Below, one piece after another: positions 48,954-59,880 of a stretch of 64,000 nucleotides of DNA. The notes under the pieces were generated by a model. That model made no database searches. It had not been told where the DNA came from and saw nothing but the letters and a program-made list of their open reading frames with translations. Position 1 is the stretch's first letter. Each line of letters begins with the position of its first letter. The position numbers and the translations under genes are program-made. Source of the DNA: Solobacterium sp. GTDB lineage: Bacteria; Bacillota_I; Bacilli_A; Erysipelotrichales; Erysipelotrichaceae. The stretch lies in assembly GCA_017469885.1 (NCBI GenBank), contig JAFUFO010000010.1:62001-126000 (forward strand), in the 5' to 3' direction.

Positions 48954-49045
48954 GCGATTATAAAAAATCTTTGGCTCAGCTGTGTTCGTCAGGGCGTAAT
49001 AAAAATTCAAGCCGACTGCGAATGGAACTGCGCTTCTGTCCCTAG

Positions 49046-49237
49046 TCAGTTGACAGCTTCTTCGAGTTTGGATTTGAACCAGGCGGTACGGTTGTCCATC
49101 TGTTCGAGAATCTCGATCAGTTCGCGGTCATGCCGGGTATTCAGTTTGAACACATAACGCTTCACGTACTTCTTCTGGTAATCGAGATTGTAATCCGCAC
49201 GCTTTTTTCTTGCGCGTTTCGATAATTTCTGAGCCAT
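49046..49237 (-). CDS. Small ribbon-helix-helix-like DNA-binding protein
   Basis: ATG 49237 follows AGGAGGAAATGTTGTT on the minus strand and gives 63 residues. The first third is strongly basic (KLSKRARKKR). The stretch YVKRYVFKLNT would be the DNA-contacting beta strand, followed by two helices, RHDRELIEILEQM and RTAWFKSKLEEAV, the length and pattern of an Arc/MetJ-type RHH protein. These act as dimers and usually repress their own promoters. Here a perfect 9-2-9 palindrome lies between promoter and start codon, which supports autoregulation. No partner gene such as a toxin lies adjacent. Assignment by pattern only. Confidence 0.6.
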   Translation of the reverse strand: MAQKLSKRARKKRADYNLDYQKKYVKRYVFKLNTRHDRELIEILEQMDNRTAWFKSKLEEAVN

Positions 49238-49253
49238 AACAACATTTCCTCCT

Positions 49254-49273
49254 ATGATTGGTACACCAATCAT
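49254..49273. promoter_or_regulatory. Palindromic operator of the RHH gene
   Basis: ATGATTGGT, two bases, ACCAATCAT form a perfect inverted repeat at 49254-49273. It overlaps the last bases of the -10 and the transcript start on the minus strand, a typical repressor position. Confidence 0.6.
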
Positions 49274-49300
49274 TATAAAGGGTTTGTTCGAATGTTGCAA
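49272..49300 (-). promoter_or_regulatory. Promoter of the RHH gene
   Basis: On the minus strand TTGCAA (49300-49295), a 17 bp spacer and TATAAT (49277-49272) make a near-consensus sigma-A promoter. Confidence 0.75.
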
Positions 49301-49341
49301 TAAAAAAAGATGATTTTTAAAAATTTTTTTCGTGACGAAAT

Positions 49342-49370
49342 AAAAAAACCGCCGTGGCTTGACGGCGGTC
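49342..49370 (-). terminator. Intrinsic terminator after RNase J
   Basis: Leftward, GACCGCCGTC-AAGCC-ACGGCGGT followed by TTTTTTT. Confidence 0.85.
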
Positions 49371-49392
49371 AGAATTAAACGGTTTTACGGAG

Positions 49393-51192
49393 TTAATTAT
49401 GCGTTCTTGCGGATTTTGCCTGAATCTCTGCGATTGCGGCTTTCTGATTCAGGATGACCGGAATGACGATCGGGTTACGGTTTGTCTTCTGGAAGAGGAA
49501 TGGCTCCAGCGAAGAACGGATACAGTTCTTCAGGTCACCGAAGGTTGTACGCTGCTGCATCTTTTTCTTTAATGCGTTATAAACGACAAGCTCTGCTTCC
49601 TTCAGCAGTGTCTGGGAATCCTTGATATAAACAAATCCGCGGGAGAGGATGCTTGGACGGCAAAGGATCTTGTTGTAGCGGCTGTCGATTGTGACGATGA
49701 CTGCGACAAGACCGGACTCCGCAAGGATCTGACGGTCCTTGATGACAGACGTCGCAAGGCCGCTCGTGTCATTTCCGTCTACGTAGATTGCGTCAGTCTG
49801 GATACGTTCGTTTGCGATAAAGCATTCTTCATTCCGCATGACAACGATGTCACCGTTGGAACAGATCAGACAGTGATCTTTCGGCACGCCGGTTTCCTGT
49901 GCAGTTGCGGCGTGCTGAACAAGCATCTTGTATTCGCCGTGATTCGGCATGAAGTATTTTGGCTTGATCAGATTCAGCATCAGCTTCTGTTCTTCTTTCG
50001 GCGCATGTCCGGTGGTGTGGAAACTTGTCAGCGGAGAGTTCGTGACGACATTGGCGCCGACTCTGGTCAGCTGGTTGATGACCGCGCTGACGCTGACGCC
50101 GTTTCCGGGGATCGGGTTTGAGGAGAACAGGACAGTGTCACCCGGAATGATGTGCAGGAACTTATGGGTTCCGTTGGCGATTCTTGAGAGAGCAGCCATC
50201 GGCTCGCCCTGCGAACCGGTACAGACGATGCAGATACGGTTGGCAGGAAGGGTGTTGAGGTCGTTTCCTGAGATGAAACTGTCGTTGTCGATCTTGATAA
50301 AACCGGTCTTACGGCCGATTTCAAGGACGTTCTCCATGGACCGTCCGAATACAGCAACCTTTCTGTTGCAGGCGACGGCAGCCATCAGGATCTGATTCAG
50401 ACGGTTGACGTTGGACGCAAAGGTCGACACGAGAAGTCGTCCCGGTGTTTTGCGGATCTGATCCATAATCGCGTTGGCGACCTGTTTTTCCGAAATGGAG
50501 AAACCCGGTACGCTGGAATTGGTGGAATCGGATAACAGAAGGGTAACACCGACCTGGCCGATATAAGCCATTTTCTGGTAGTCGCTGTTTGTGCCGACCG
50601 GCGTAAGGTCAAATTTGAAGTCACCAGTCTCCACGAGGCGGCCGTTGGGGGTATTGACGAGAATGCCGAGCGAATCCGGAATGGAATGCACGGTGTCAAA
50701 GAAGCCGACACTGAAGTGCTCGGTCTTGATCCGGCTGTCACCGTTGATCTCAATTACCTTGCAGGCACGGGAAAGATGATGCTCTTCCAGCTTCTTTTCA
50801 ATCAGCGCCTTCGCAAAGCGCGGGGCATAGATCTGCCGCAGATGAACGGACCGCAGGAAGAACGGAATACCGCCGATATGATCTTCGTGACCGTGTGTAA
50901 TGATCAGTGCTTTGATTTTGGACTGGTTGCGGACAAGATAGGAGTAATCGGGAATGACATAGTCAATGCCGAGCAGCTCGTCCTCCGGGAAGAGCACGCC
51001 GCAGTCAATGATTATGATCTCGTCATCATGTTCGACACAGTACATGTTCTTGCCGATCTCGCCGAGACCGCCGATCGCATATACAAGCGTGTCAGTCTTA
51101 TGATTGATTTCACGCTCGCTGTAATCAGGTTCCTTGACCTGAGAATAACGTACAGGACGTCCGGCAGTTCTGTCGGATGCTTGATTTCTCAT
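49393..51192 (-). CDS. rnj: Ribonuclease J
   Basis: RNase J has both 5'-3' exonuclease and endonuclease activity and leads mRNA decay and rRNA maturation in Firmicutes. The 599-residue product has an MBL core with ITHGHEDHIGG near residue 100, a second metal site in FFDTVHSIPDSLG, VETGDFKFD, and the beta-CASP motifs: LLLSDSTNS, the STFASNVNRL segment, CTGSQGEPMAALSR and the HTTGHAPKEEQ block, followed by MPNHGEYKML. The C-terminal oligomer domain is complete. ATG 51192 follows CGAGGT. I cannot tell J1 from J2. It has an extended -10 promoter and a terminator of its own. Confidence 0.93.
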   Translation of the reverse strand: MRNQASDRTAGRPVRYSQVKEPDYSEREINHKTDTLVYAIGGLGEIGKNMYCVEHDDEIIIIDCGVLFPEDELLGIDYVIPDYSYLVRNQSKIKALIITHGHEDHIGGIPFFLRSVHLRQIYAPRFAKALIEKKLEEHHLSRACKVIEINGDSRIKTEHFSVGFFDTVHSIPDSLGILVNTPNGRLVETGDFKFDLTPVGTNSDYQKMAYIGQVGVTLLLSDSTNSSVPGFSISEKQVANAIMDQIRKTPGRLLVSTFASNVNRLNQILMAAVACNRKVAVFGRSMENVLEIGRKTGFIKIDNDSFISGNDLNTLPANRICIVCTGSQGEPMAALSRIANGTHKFLHIIPGDTVLFSSNPIPGNGVSVSAVINQLTRVGANVVTNSPLTSFHTTGHAPKEEQKLMLNLIKPKYFMPNHGEYKMLVQHAATAQETGVPKDHCLICSNGDIVVMRNEECFIANERIQTDAIYVDGNDTSGLATSVIKDRQILAESGLVAVIVTIDSRYNKILCRPSILSRGFVYIKDSQTLLKEAELVVYNALKKKMQQRTTFGDLKNCIRSSLEPFLFQKTNRNPIVIPVILNQKAAIAEIQAKSARTHN

Positions 51193-51238
51193 ATTATATT
51201 TACCTCGTTTCTAGGTTGAAGATACTTAGTTCAACGGA

Positions 51239-51247
51239 ATTATATCA
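51239..51247 (-). promoter_or_regulatory. Extended -10 promoter of the RNase J gene
   Basis: On the minus strand TG-A-TATAAT (51247 to 51239). The 40-base leader contains a GTTGAA/TTCAAC hairpin and the GAGGT ribosome site. Confidence 0.6.
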
Positions 51248-51261
51248 TTATTTTATAAAAA

Positions 51262-51290
51262 GAAAAGGGAGATCACGGATCTCCCTTTGA
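51262..51290 (-). terminator. Intrinsic terminator after def
   Basis: Leftward, AAAGGGAGATC-CGT-GATCTCCCTTT followed by TCTTTTT. Confidence 0.85.
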
Positions 51291-51296
51291 CGGGCA

Positions 51297-51863
51297 TCAG
51301 ATTACAAGTGCGCCGGGTACTTCCGGATGCGGATTGTCACTGTTGATATGATCGTAGAACAGCACGCCGCTGAAGTGATCAATTTCGTGCTGAAGAACGA
51401 TTGCCAGGTATCCGCGTGCCCGGATCGTGACGTTCTGATCCGTGAGAAGGTCATAACCCGTGACCTTGACGCGGGCACTGCGCACCACGAATCCATCATG
51501 CGCTTCCTGTACGGAAAGGCAGCCTTCACCGTTTTCCAGATAGGCTTTCTGTACGGAGCGGGAAACGATCTTCGGATTTGCGAGCATGTACTGATATGTC
51601 ACCAGTTCATCGTTCTTGTCATAGTCATGCACGATGACTGCGGTCAGCTGACGGGGAATACCGATCTGAATGGCGGAAATGCCGACGGCAGGGCGGAGAT
51701 TAAGTTCTTTTGCCTTTTCCTCATCGGTGCTGTCCTGTACATACTGAAACATTTCGCGGAGGATCTGTTTGTTTTCTTCACTCAGCGGAAGCTCTACCGG
51801 CTCGCTTTTGCGGCGGATGGTAGGATCGCTGTCTTTAATAATCGTATCGTTGTTAATAAGCAT
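51297..51863 (-). CDS. def: Peptide deformylase
   Basis: Def removes the formyl group from new proteins using a bound metal. The three motifs are present: VGISAIQIG (canonical GxGLAAxQ, here with Ile-Ser), EGCLSVQE with the metal Cys, and QHEIDHFSG with the two metal His and the catalytic Glu. Of 188 residues, the insertions before motif one match the longer type 2 class of Gram-positives. I use ATG 51863, six bases after AGGTGA; a GTG nine bases upstream is the alternative. Promoter TTTACA-17-TAGAAT lies upstream, facing the ftsW promoter. Confidence 0.95.
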   Translation of the reverse strand: MLINNDTIIKDSDPTIRRKSEPVELPLSEENKQILREMFQYVQDSTDEEKAKELNLRPAVGISAIQIGIPRQLTAVIVHDYDKNDELVTYQYMLANPKIVSRSVQKAYLENGEGCLSVQEAHDGFVVRSARVKVTGYDLLTDQNVTIRARGYLAIVLQHEIDHFSGVLFYDHINSDNPHPEVPGALVI

Positions 51864-51885
51864 TCTGTTCACCTGTTACAGGCAT

Positions 51886-51914
51886 ATTCTAAAGAGCCGC
51901 GGCTTCTTTGTAAA
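51886..51914 (-). promoter_or_regulatory. Promoter of def
   Basis: On the minus strand TTTACA (51914-51909), a 17 bp spacer and TAGAAT (51891-51886). Confidence 0.6.
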
Positions 51915-51926
51915 GAAGTTGACCTG

Positions 51927-51935
51927 TGCTAGAAT
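51927..51935 (+). promoter_or_regulatory. Extended -10 promoter close to ftsW
   Basis: TG-C-TAGAAT at 51927-51935 within TGTGCTAGAAT. ATG 51947 follows after 11 bases, giving a leader of about four bases and no Shine-Dalgarno. Confidence 0.5.
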
Positions 51936-51946
51936 CTAAAGCGTAT

Positions 51947-53188
51947 ATGACTGTAAAGACGGCAGATATGAGTATGGTGAACAACGAAACTGCGGCACCG
52001 GTAAAGCGCCGGTTTTTTCTGGCGATGCCCAAACGTGCCGACCGAAGTATTTTTATCAGTATTCTTGTTCTTGCGCTGTTCGGCCTTCTGATGATCGCCA
52101 GTTCTTCGATGGGGCTTACCGTAGGAAGACCGGGACGGCTTGCGCTTATTCTGATCAAGCAGATCGTATTCCTTGGCGCTGGTTATTACTTTATGGCGCG
52201 GCTTGCGAATAATTTCAAACTGTCATTCCTGAAGACCGGAAGCTTCCCGGTCTGGGCAATCGGCATCGGTGCCGCACTGCTGTTCTGTCTTGCATTCCCG
52301 GCAGCGGGCGGTGCGCGTGCCTGGATCCGTGTTCCGATTTCCGGTATGGATATTTCCATTCAGCCTTCGGAATTTGCCAAGGTCATGGTCATTCTGATCG
52401 TTGCGGCATATTGCGGAGATGTAAAGAAAATTTTTGATAATCCAGGGGATATTATCCGGCGGCCTCTGGTCTTCATCGTTGCCTATGTCGGTATCGTACT
52501 GATTCTGCAGTCAGATATGGGAAGCGCTGTTGTTATTTTTATGATTGCGCTCATCTGCCTGATGATTCCCCAGCATCCGCAGCTTCGCCTTGCACAGCGG
52601 TTCCTCCGCTTCATGATTATTGCCGGGGCTCTCGTGGTGCTTTATATTCTGTCTCCGTTTGGAGAAGCGGTAATTCGCCGTCTGCCGCTCAAGGCTTATC
52701 AGATCAACCGGTTCCTCTCTGCGCTGAATCCGTTTGTGGATATGTATGATACGGGATTTCAGCTGGTCAACGGACTTGTCAGTTTTGCGACGGGCGGATG
52801 GTTTGGCCTTGGATATGGAAATTCTGTCCGTAAATATACACAGTTTCCGGCTGCCAACACCGACTTCATTCTGGCGATTGTCGTTGAGGAACTCGGGCTT
52901 GTTGGATTTCTTGTCATTTTTATTCCATACATGATCATCATTGTGCAGTTGTTCCGCTATGCGATGAAAATCCAGAGTGAGCAGGCAAGAGTCATTCTCA
53001 TCGGTACAGCAATGTATCTTGTGATTCACTGTCTCTTTAATATCGGCGGTGTTACCGGAATGATTCCGCTCACCGGTGTTCCGCTGCTTATGATTTCTTC
53101 CGGCGGTTCTTCCACACTGGCGTTTATGATTGCGGTCGGTATCTCCCAGGCGGTCATTGATCAGTACCGCAAAGGAGCCATCCAGTGA
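51947..53188 (+). CDS. ftsW: FtsW/RodA family peptidoglycan polymerase
   Basis: SEDS proteins polymerise lipid II, with a partner class B PBP, at the septum (FtsW) or side wall (RodA). The 413-residue product has about ten membrane helices, the GGARAWIRV loop, the IQPSEFAKV motif, LILQSDMGSA with the catalytic Asp, a periplasmic loop with GYQ-LVNGL-like TGFQLVNGLVSF, and the end block GVTGMIPLTGVPLLMISSGGSS. I place the start at ATG 51947 because the -10 element occupies the upstream GTG. RodA is a possible alternative. The rsmD start overlaps its stop codon. Confidence 0.9.
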   Translation: MTVKTADMSMVNNETAAPVKRRFFLAMPKRADRSIFISILVLALFGLLMIASSSMGLTVGRPGRLALILIKQIVFLGAGYYFMARLANNFKLSFLKTGSFPVWAIGIGAALLFCLAFPAAGGARAWIRVPISGMDISIQPSEFAKVMVILIVAAYCGDVKKIFDNPGDIIRRPLVFIVAYVGIVLILQSDMGSAVVIFMIALICLMIPQHPQLRLAQRFLRFMIIAGALVVLYILSPFGEAVIRRLPLKAYQINRFLSALNPFVDMYDTGFQLVNGLVSFATGGWFGLGYGNSVRKYTQFPAANTDFILAIVVEELGLVGFLVIFIPYMIIIVQLFRYAMKIQSEQARVILIGTAMYLVIHCLFNIGGVTGMIPLTGVPLLMISSGGSSTLAFMIAVGISQAVIDQYRKGAIQ

Positions 53189-53742
53189 GAATCATTGCTG
53201 GGACCCATGGAAGCCGGCGGTTTGAAACACCGGAAGGAAGAGAAACCAGGCCGACACTGGATAAAGTGCGGGAGGCGGTATTTTCCTCTCTTGGAGGATT
53301 CTTTGACGGCGGTGATGTTCTGGATCTCTATGCGGGAAGCGGTGCGATTGGCTTCGAAGCACTCAGCCGCGGAAAGGAACGGGCGGTATTCGTAGACTGC
53401 GCAAAGGATGCGGTCCGTGTGATCCGCAAAAATATCGAACAGCTCGGATTTGCGGATCGTTCTCTGGTTCTGCCGGTCCGTGCGGAAAAGGCAATCCGTC
53501 TTCTGGCGGAACAGCAGCGGGTCTTTGACCTTGTCTATCTGGATCCGCCGTATCGTCTCCAGGAGAATATCCGGATTATGACGCTGCTTTCGGAAGCCGG
53601 GCTTCTTGCGGATGATGCGGTTGTGGTCATTGAATCCCTGAAGGAAGAGCAGTTTCCGGAACGAATCGGATCGCTGGAACGGTACAAAGAAGCCTGTTAC
53701 GGAATTTCACGGATCAGCTATTATCGCGCTTCTGCGGAGTGA
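53185..53742 (+). CDS. rsmD: 16S rRNA (guanine966-N2)-methyltransferase
   Basis: RsmD methylates G966 of 16S rRNA in the small subunit. The 185-residue product has the N-terminal MRIIAGTHGSRRF, the RPTLDKVREAVFSSL segment, the SAM-binding DLYAGSGAIGFEALSRG and the catalytic LDPPY. These are complete and the length is usual. It begins with GTG 53185, overlapping the ftsW stop as GTGA, with AAAGGAGCC upstream, so it is read from the ftsW transcript. coaD, its common neighbour, is absent. A terminator follows before the heat-shock operon. Confidence 0.95.
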   Translation: MRIIAGTHGSRRFETPEGRETRPTLDKVREAVFSSLGGFFDGGDVLDLYAGSGAIGFEALSRGKERAVFVDCAKDAVRVIRKNIEQLGFADRSLVLPVRAEKAIRLLAEQQRVFDLVYLDPPYRLQENIRIMTLLSEAGLLADDAVVVIESLKEEQFPERIGSLERYKEACYGISRISYYRASAE

Positions 53743-53783
53743 TAAAAATCAATTGCGAATTTCGCTGAACAAAACATGGTAAT

Positions 53784-53817
53784 AAGCCGCAAAAACCGCG
53801 TCGTTATGCGGCTTTTT
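53784..53817 (+). terminator. Intrinsic terminator after rsmD
   Basis: AAGCCGCA and TGCGGCTT with an 18-base loop and TTTTT, ending just before the CIRCE element at 53823. Confidence 0.75.
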
Positions 53818-53822
53818 AACTT

Positions 53823-53849
53823 TTAGCAGACTGATGTTGACAGTGCTAA
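53823..53849 (+). promoter_or_regulatory. CIRCE operator of the hrcA operon
   Basis: TTAGCAGAC (53823-53831), nine bases, CAGTGCTAA (53841-53849). The left arm differs from consensus TTAGCACTC at two positions; the right arm is identical to that of the hsp20 site. Confidence 0.85.
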
Positions 53850-53865
53850 AAATCAGGGTTATACT
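53837..53865 (+). promoter_or_regulatory. Sigma-A promoter of the hrcA operon
   Basis: TTGACA (53837-53842), a 17 bp spacer and TATACT (53860-53865), with the -35 inside CIRCE. Confidence 0.85.
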
Positions 53866-53909
53866 GTTGGCAGTCACAGGGTGTGATTGCTAAAAGGAGG
53901 TGAGCGGAG

Positions 53910-54931
53910 ATGCTTACACCGAGACGGATCGAGATATTCAAGGCGATAGTCGATGAATATATCAAGACCGCTGAACCCGTTGGTTCAAAAATGCTGCAGA
54001 CGAAATACAAACTGCCGTATTCATCCGCGACGATCCGTAATGATATGCAGGTACTGGAAGAAATGGGGTACCTCGAAAAAACGCATACGTCATCCGGAAG
54101 AATTCCATCGACACTCGGCTATAAGTTCTACTGCGAAAACCTGCTGAAGAACTCTGCCATCGATAAAAAGATGGAAGTCGCAATCCGTGACGCATTCGAA
54201 GCGTCAAACATGAACATCTCGGAGGCAGTGGAACACAGCTGCCGGATTCTGTCCGAGATGACCAACATGACAACCGGCGCAATCGGACCCGACAGTTCCG
54301 CGCAGCGTCTGGAACACCTGAAACTGTTCCAGATCGATACACGGAATGCGGTCGTCGTCATGATTACCAATACCGGTCATACCGAGACAAAGAACTTCCG
54401 GTTTGATGAAGATATTCCGTTCAAGGATCTTGAAACCTGTACGGATATTCTGAATCAGCATCTCAGAGGAGTTCCGATCACGGAACTTCCGGATGAGATG
54501 GAAAAACTGAAACCGGAACTTGCGGCGGTAGTACAGCGGCATGATCTGCTGTTCACCGCATTTGTCCAGGCATTTGTCCGGTTCGCGTCGGAGAATGTTT
54601 ACTTCAGCGGAAAAGACCGGATGCTGTATCAGCCGGAGTTTGAAGACATCTCCAAACTCAAGCAGCTGATGAGCATGCTGGATGATTCCACCGTCTGGCG
54701 GCGGATCGGTAATGATGAGCATGCGCTCGTCACAACCGCAAGGGGTGCCGAACTCACCTGGTACAACGATGTCGCAATTGTACGGAGTACCTTCCGGGTG
54801 AATGATTCGGAAACCGGTCAGCTGATGGTCGTCGGTCCCAGCAGGATGAATTACGATCAGGTCGTCGGAATGCTGGATTATGTGGCACAGATGATTGAAA
54901 AGATGTATATGAAAACAGGCGGAGGACGAAC

Positions 54932-54935
<4 letters not shown>
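53910..54935 (+). CDS. hrcA: Heat-inducible transcription repressor HrcA
   Basis: HrcA binds CIRCE and represses chaperone genes until heat draws away GroEL. The 341-residue product has a winged helix at the N-terminus (LTPRRIEIFKAIVDEYI, GSKMLQ and YSSATIRNDM), then the SSGRIPSTLGYKFYC segment that links it to the GAF-like domain, and the conserved late VVGPSRMNYDQVV. Length is typical. ATG 53910 has a perfect AAAGGAGGTGA. It is first in the operon and so controls itself; both CIRCE sites in the window are its likely targets. It overlaps grpE by 4 bp. Confidence 0.96.
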
Positions 54936-58693
<3,758 letters not shown>

Positions 58694-58704
58694 GAGGTAA
58701 AACG

Positions 58705-59832
58705 ATGGCAGATAAACGGGATTATTATGAGGTGCTCGGAATTGCGAAGGGCGCTTCGGAAGATGAAATAAAAAAAGCATACCGGAAACTTGCAAAAAAG
58801 TATCATCCGGATGTGAATAAAGCTCCCGATGCGGAAGAAAAATTCAAGGAGATCAATGAGGCATATGAAGTACTCAGCGATCCGCAGAAACGGGCAACCT
58901 ATGATCAGTTCGGCTTTGCCGGAATGGATGGCGCTGCCGGATTCAACGGATTCTCTGCCGGCGGCTTTGATGATCTCGGTGATATCTTCTCTTCGTTTTT
59001 CGGCGGAGATATGGGATTCGGCGGGCGCTCGTCCCGGGCGAATACCGGACCGGTGCGCGGCGACGATCTTCTGAAACGGCTTGAAATTGATTTCATGGAG
59101 GCATGTTTCGGAACGACAAAGACCATTCGGCTTAACGTTGATGAAACCTGTTCTGCATGCGGCGGAACCGGTGCGGCATCGCCGTCGGATATCGAGACCT
59201 GCTCGACCTGCCGCGGCCGCGGTTCCATCCTGACGCAGCAGCGCTCCATTCTTGGCGTTGTACAGAGTCAGCGGGTCTGCCCGGACTGCGGCGGAACCGG
59301 AAAACATATCCGGAAGGTGTGTCCGAAGTGTGCAGGCAAGGGATATGAGACAAAGGCACAGACCGTTGAAGTGAAGATCCCGCAGGGAATCAACAGCGGG
59401 CAGCGTCTGCGTGTCGCAGGAAAAGGCGGCCGCGGTGCGAACGGCGGACCGAACGGTGATCTCTATCTTGAGATTCTGGTACGGCCGCATGAGAAGTTCA
59501 TCCGTGACGGAAAGAACATCATGCTCGAGATTCCGGTGACCGCAGTTGACGCAACACTCGGCACGACACTGGATGTACCGACCATCAATGGTGAAGTCAC
59601 CATGAAGATTCCAGCCGGCACACAGGAAGGAACACAGCTTCGTCTGAAAGGCGAAGGCGTACCGGATTCCAGGGGAGGAAAACCGGGCGACCAGTTATGT
59701 ACAGTACGAATCAAAATTGATAAGAAACTTACTTCCAAGGAGAAACAGCTGTATGAACAGCTGCGTGAACTGGAAGGCAAACCGGGGAAAGAAAACATCT
59801 GGGATCGGTTCATGAAATCGTTCGGGATGTAA
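58705..59832 (+). CDS. dnaJ: Chaperone DnaJ (Hsp40)
   Basis: DnaJ delivers substrates to DnaK and stimulates its ATPase. The 375-residue product has a J domain (residues 1-70, HPD motif in KYHPDVN), a Gly/Phe-rich linker ([15 protein letters not shown]), four zinc repeats ([32 protein letters not shown]) and two C-terminal beta domains with the [10 protein letters not shown] and [10 protein letters not shown] stretches. It is a full type I DnaJ. ATG 58705 follows AGGAGGTAAAACG, ten bases after the deacetylase gene. clpB follows 48 bases later. Confidence 0.97.
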   Translation: MADKRDYYEVLGIAKGASEDEIKKAYRKLAKKYHPDVNKAPDAEEKFKEINEAYEVLSDPQKRATYDQFGFAGMDGAAGFNGFSAGGFDDLGDIFSSFFGGDMGFGGRSSRANTGPVRGDDLLKRLEIDFMEACFGTTKTIRLNVDETCSACGGTGAASPSDIETCSTCRGRGSILTQQRSILGVVQSQRVCPDCGGTGKHIRKVCPKCAGKGYETKAQTVEVKIPQGINSGQRLRVAGKGGRGANGGPNGDLYLEILVRPHEKFIRDGKNIMLEIPVTAVDATLGTTLDVPTINGEVTMKIPAGTQEGTQLRLKGEGVPDSRGGKPGDQLCTVRIKIDKKLTSKEKQLYEQLRELEGKPGKENIWDRFMKSFGM

Positions 59833-59880
59833 AAAAGGGAATCTGTTTCCGCATTCTGCGGAGAAGGGAGGAACCTGACT

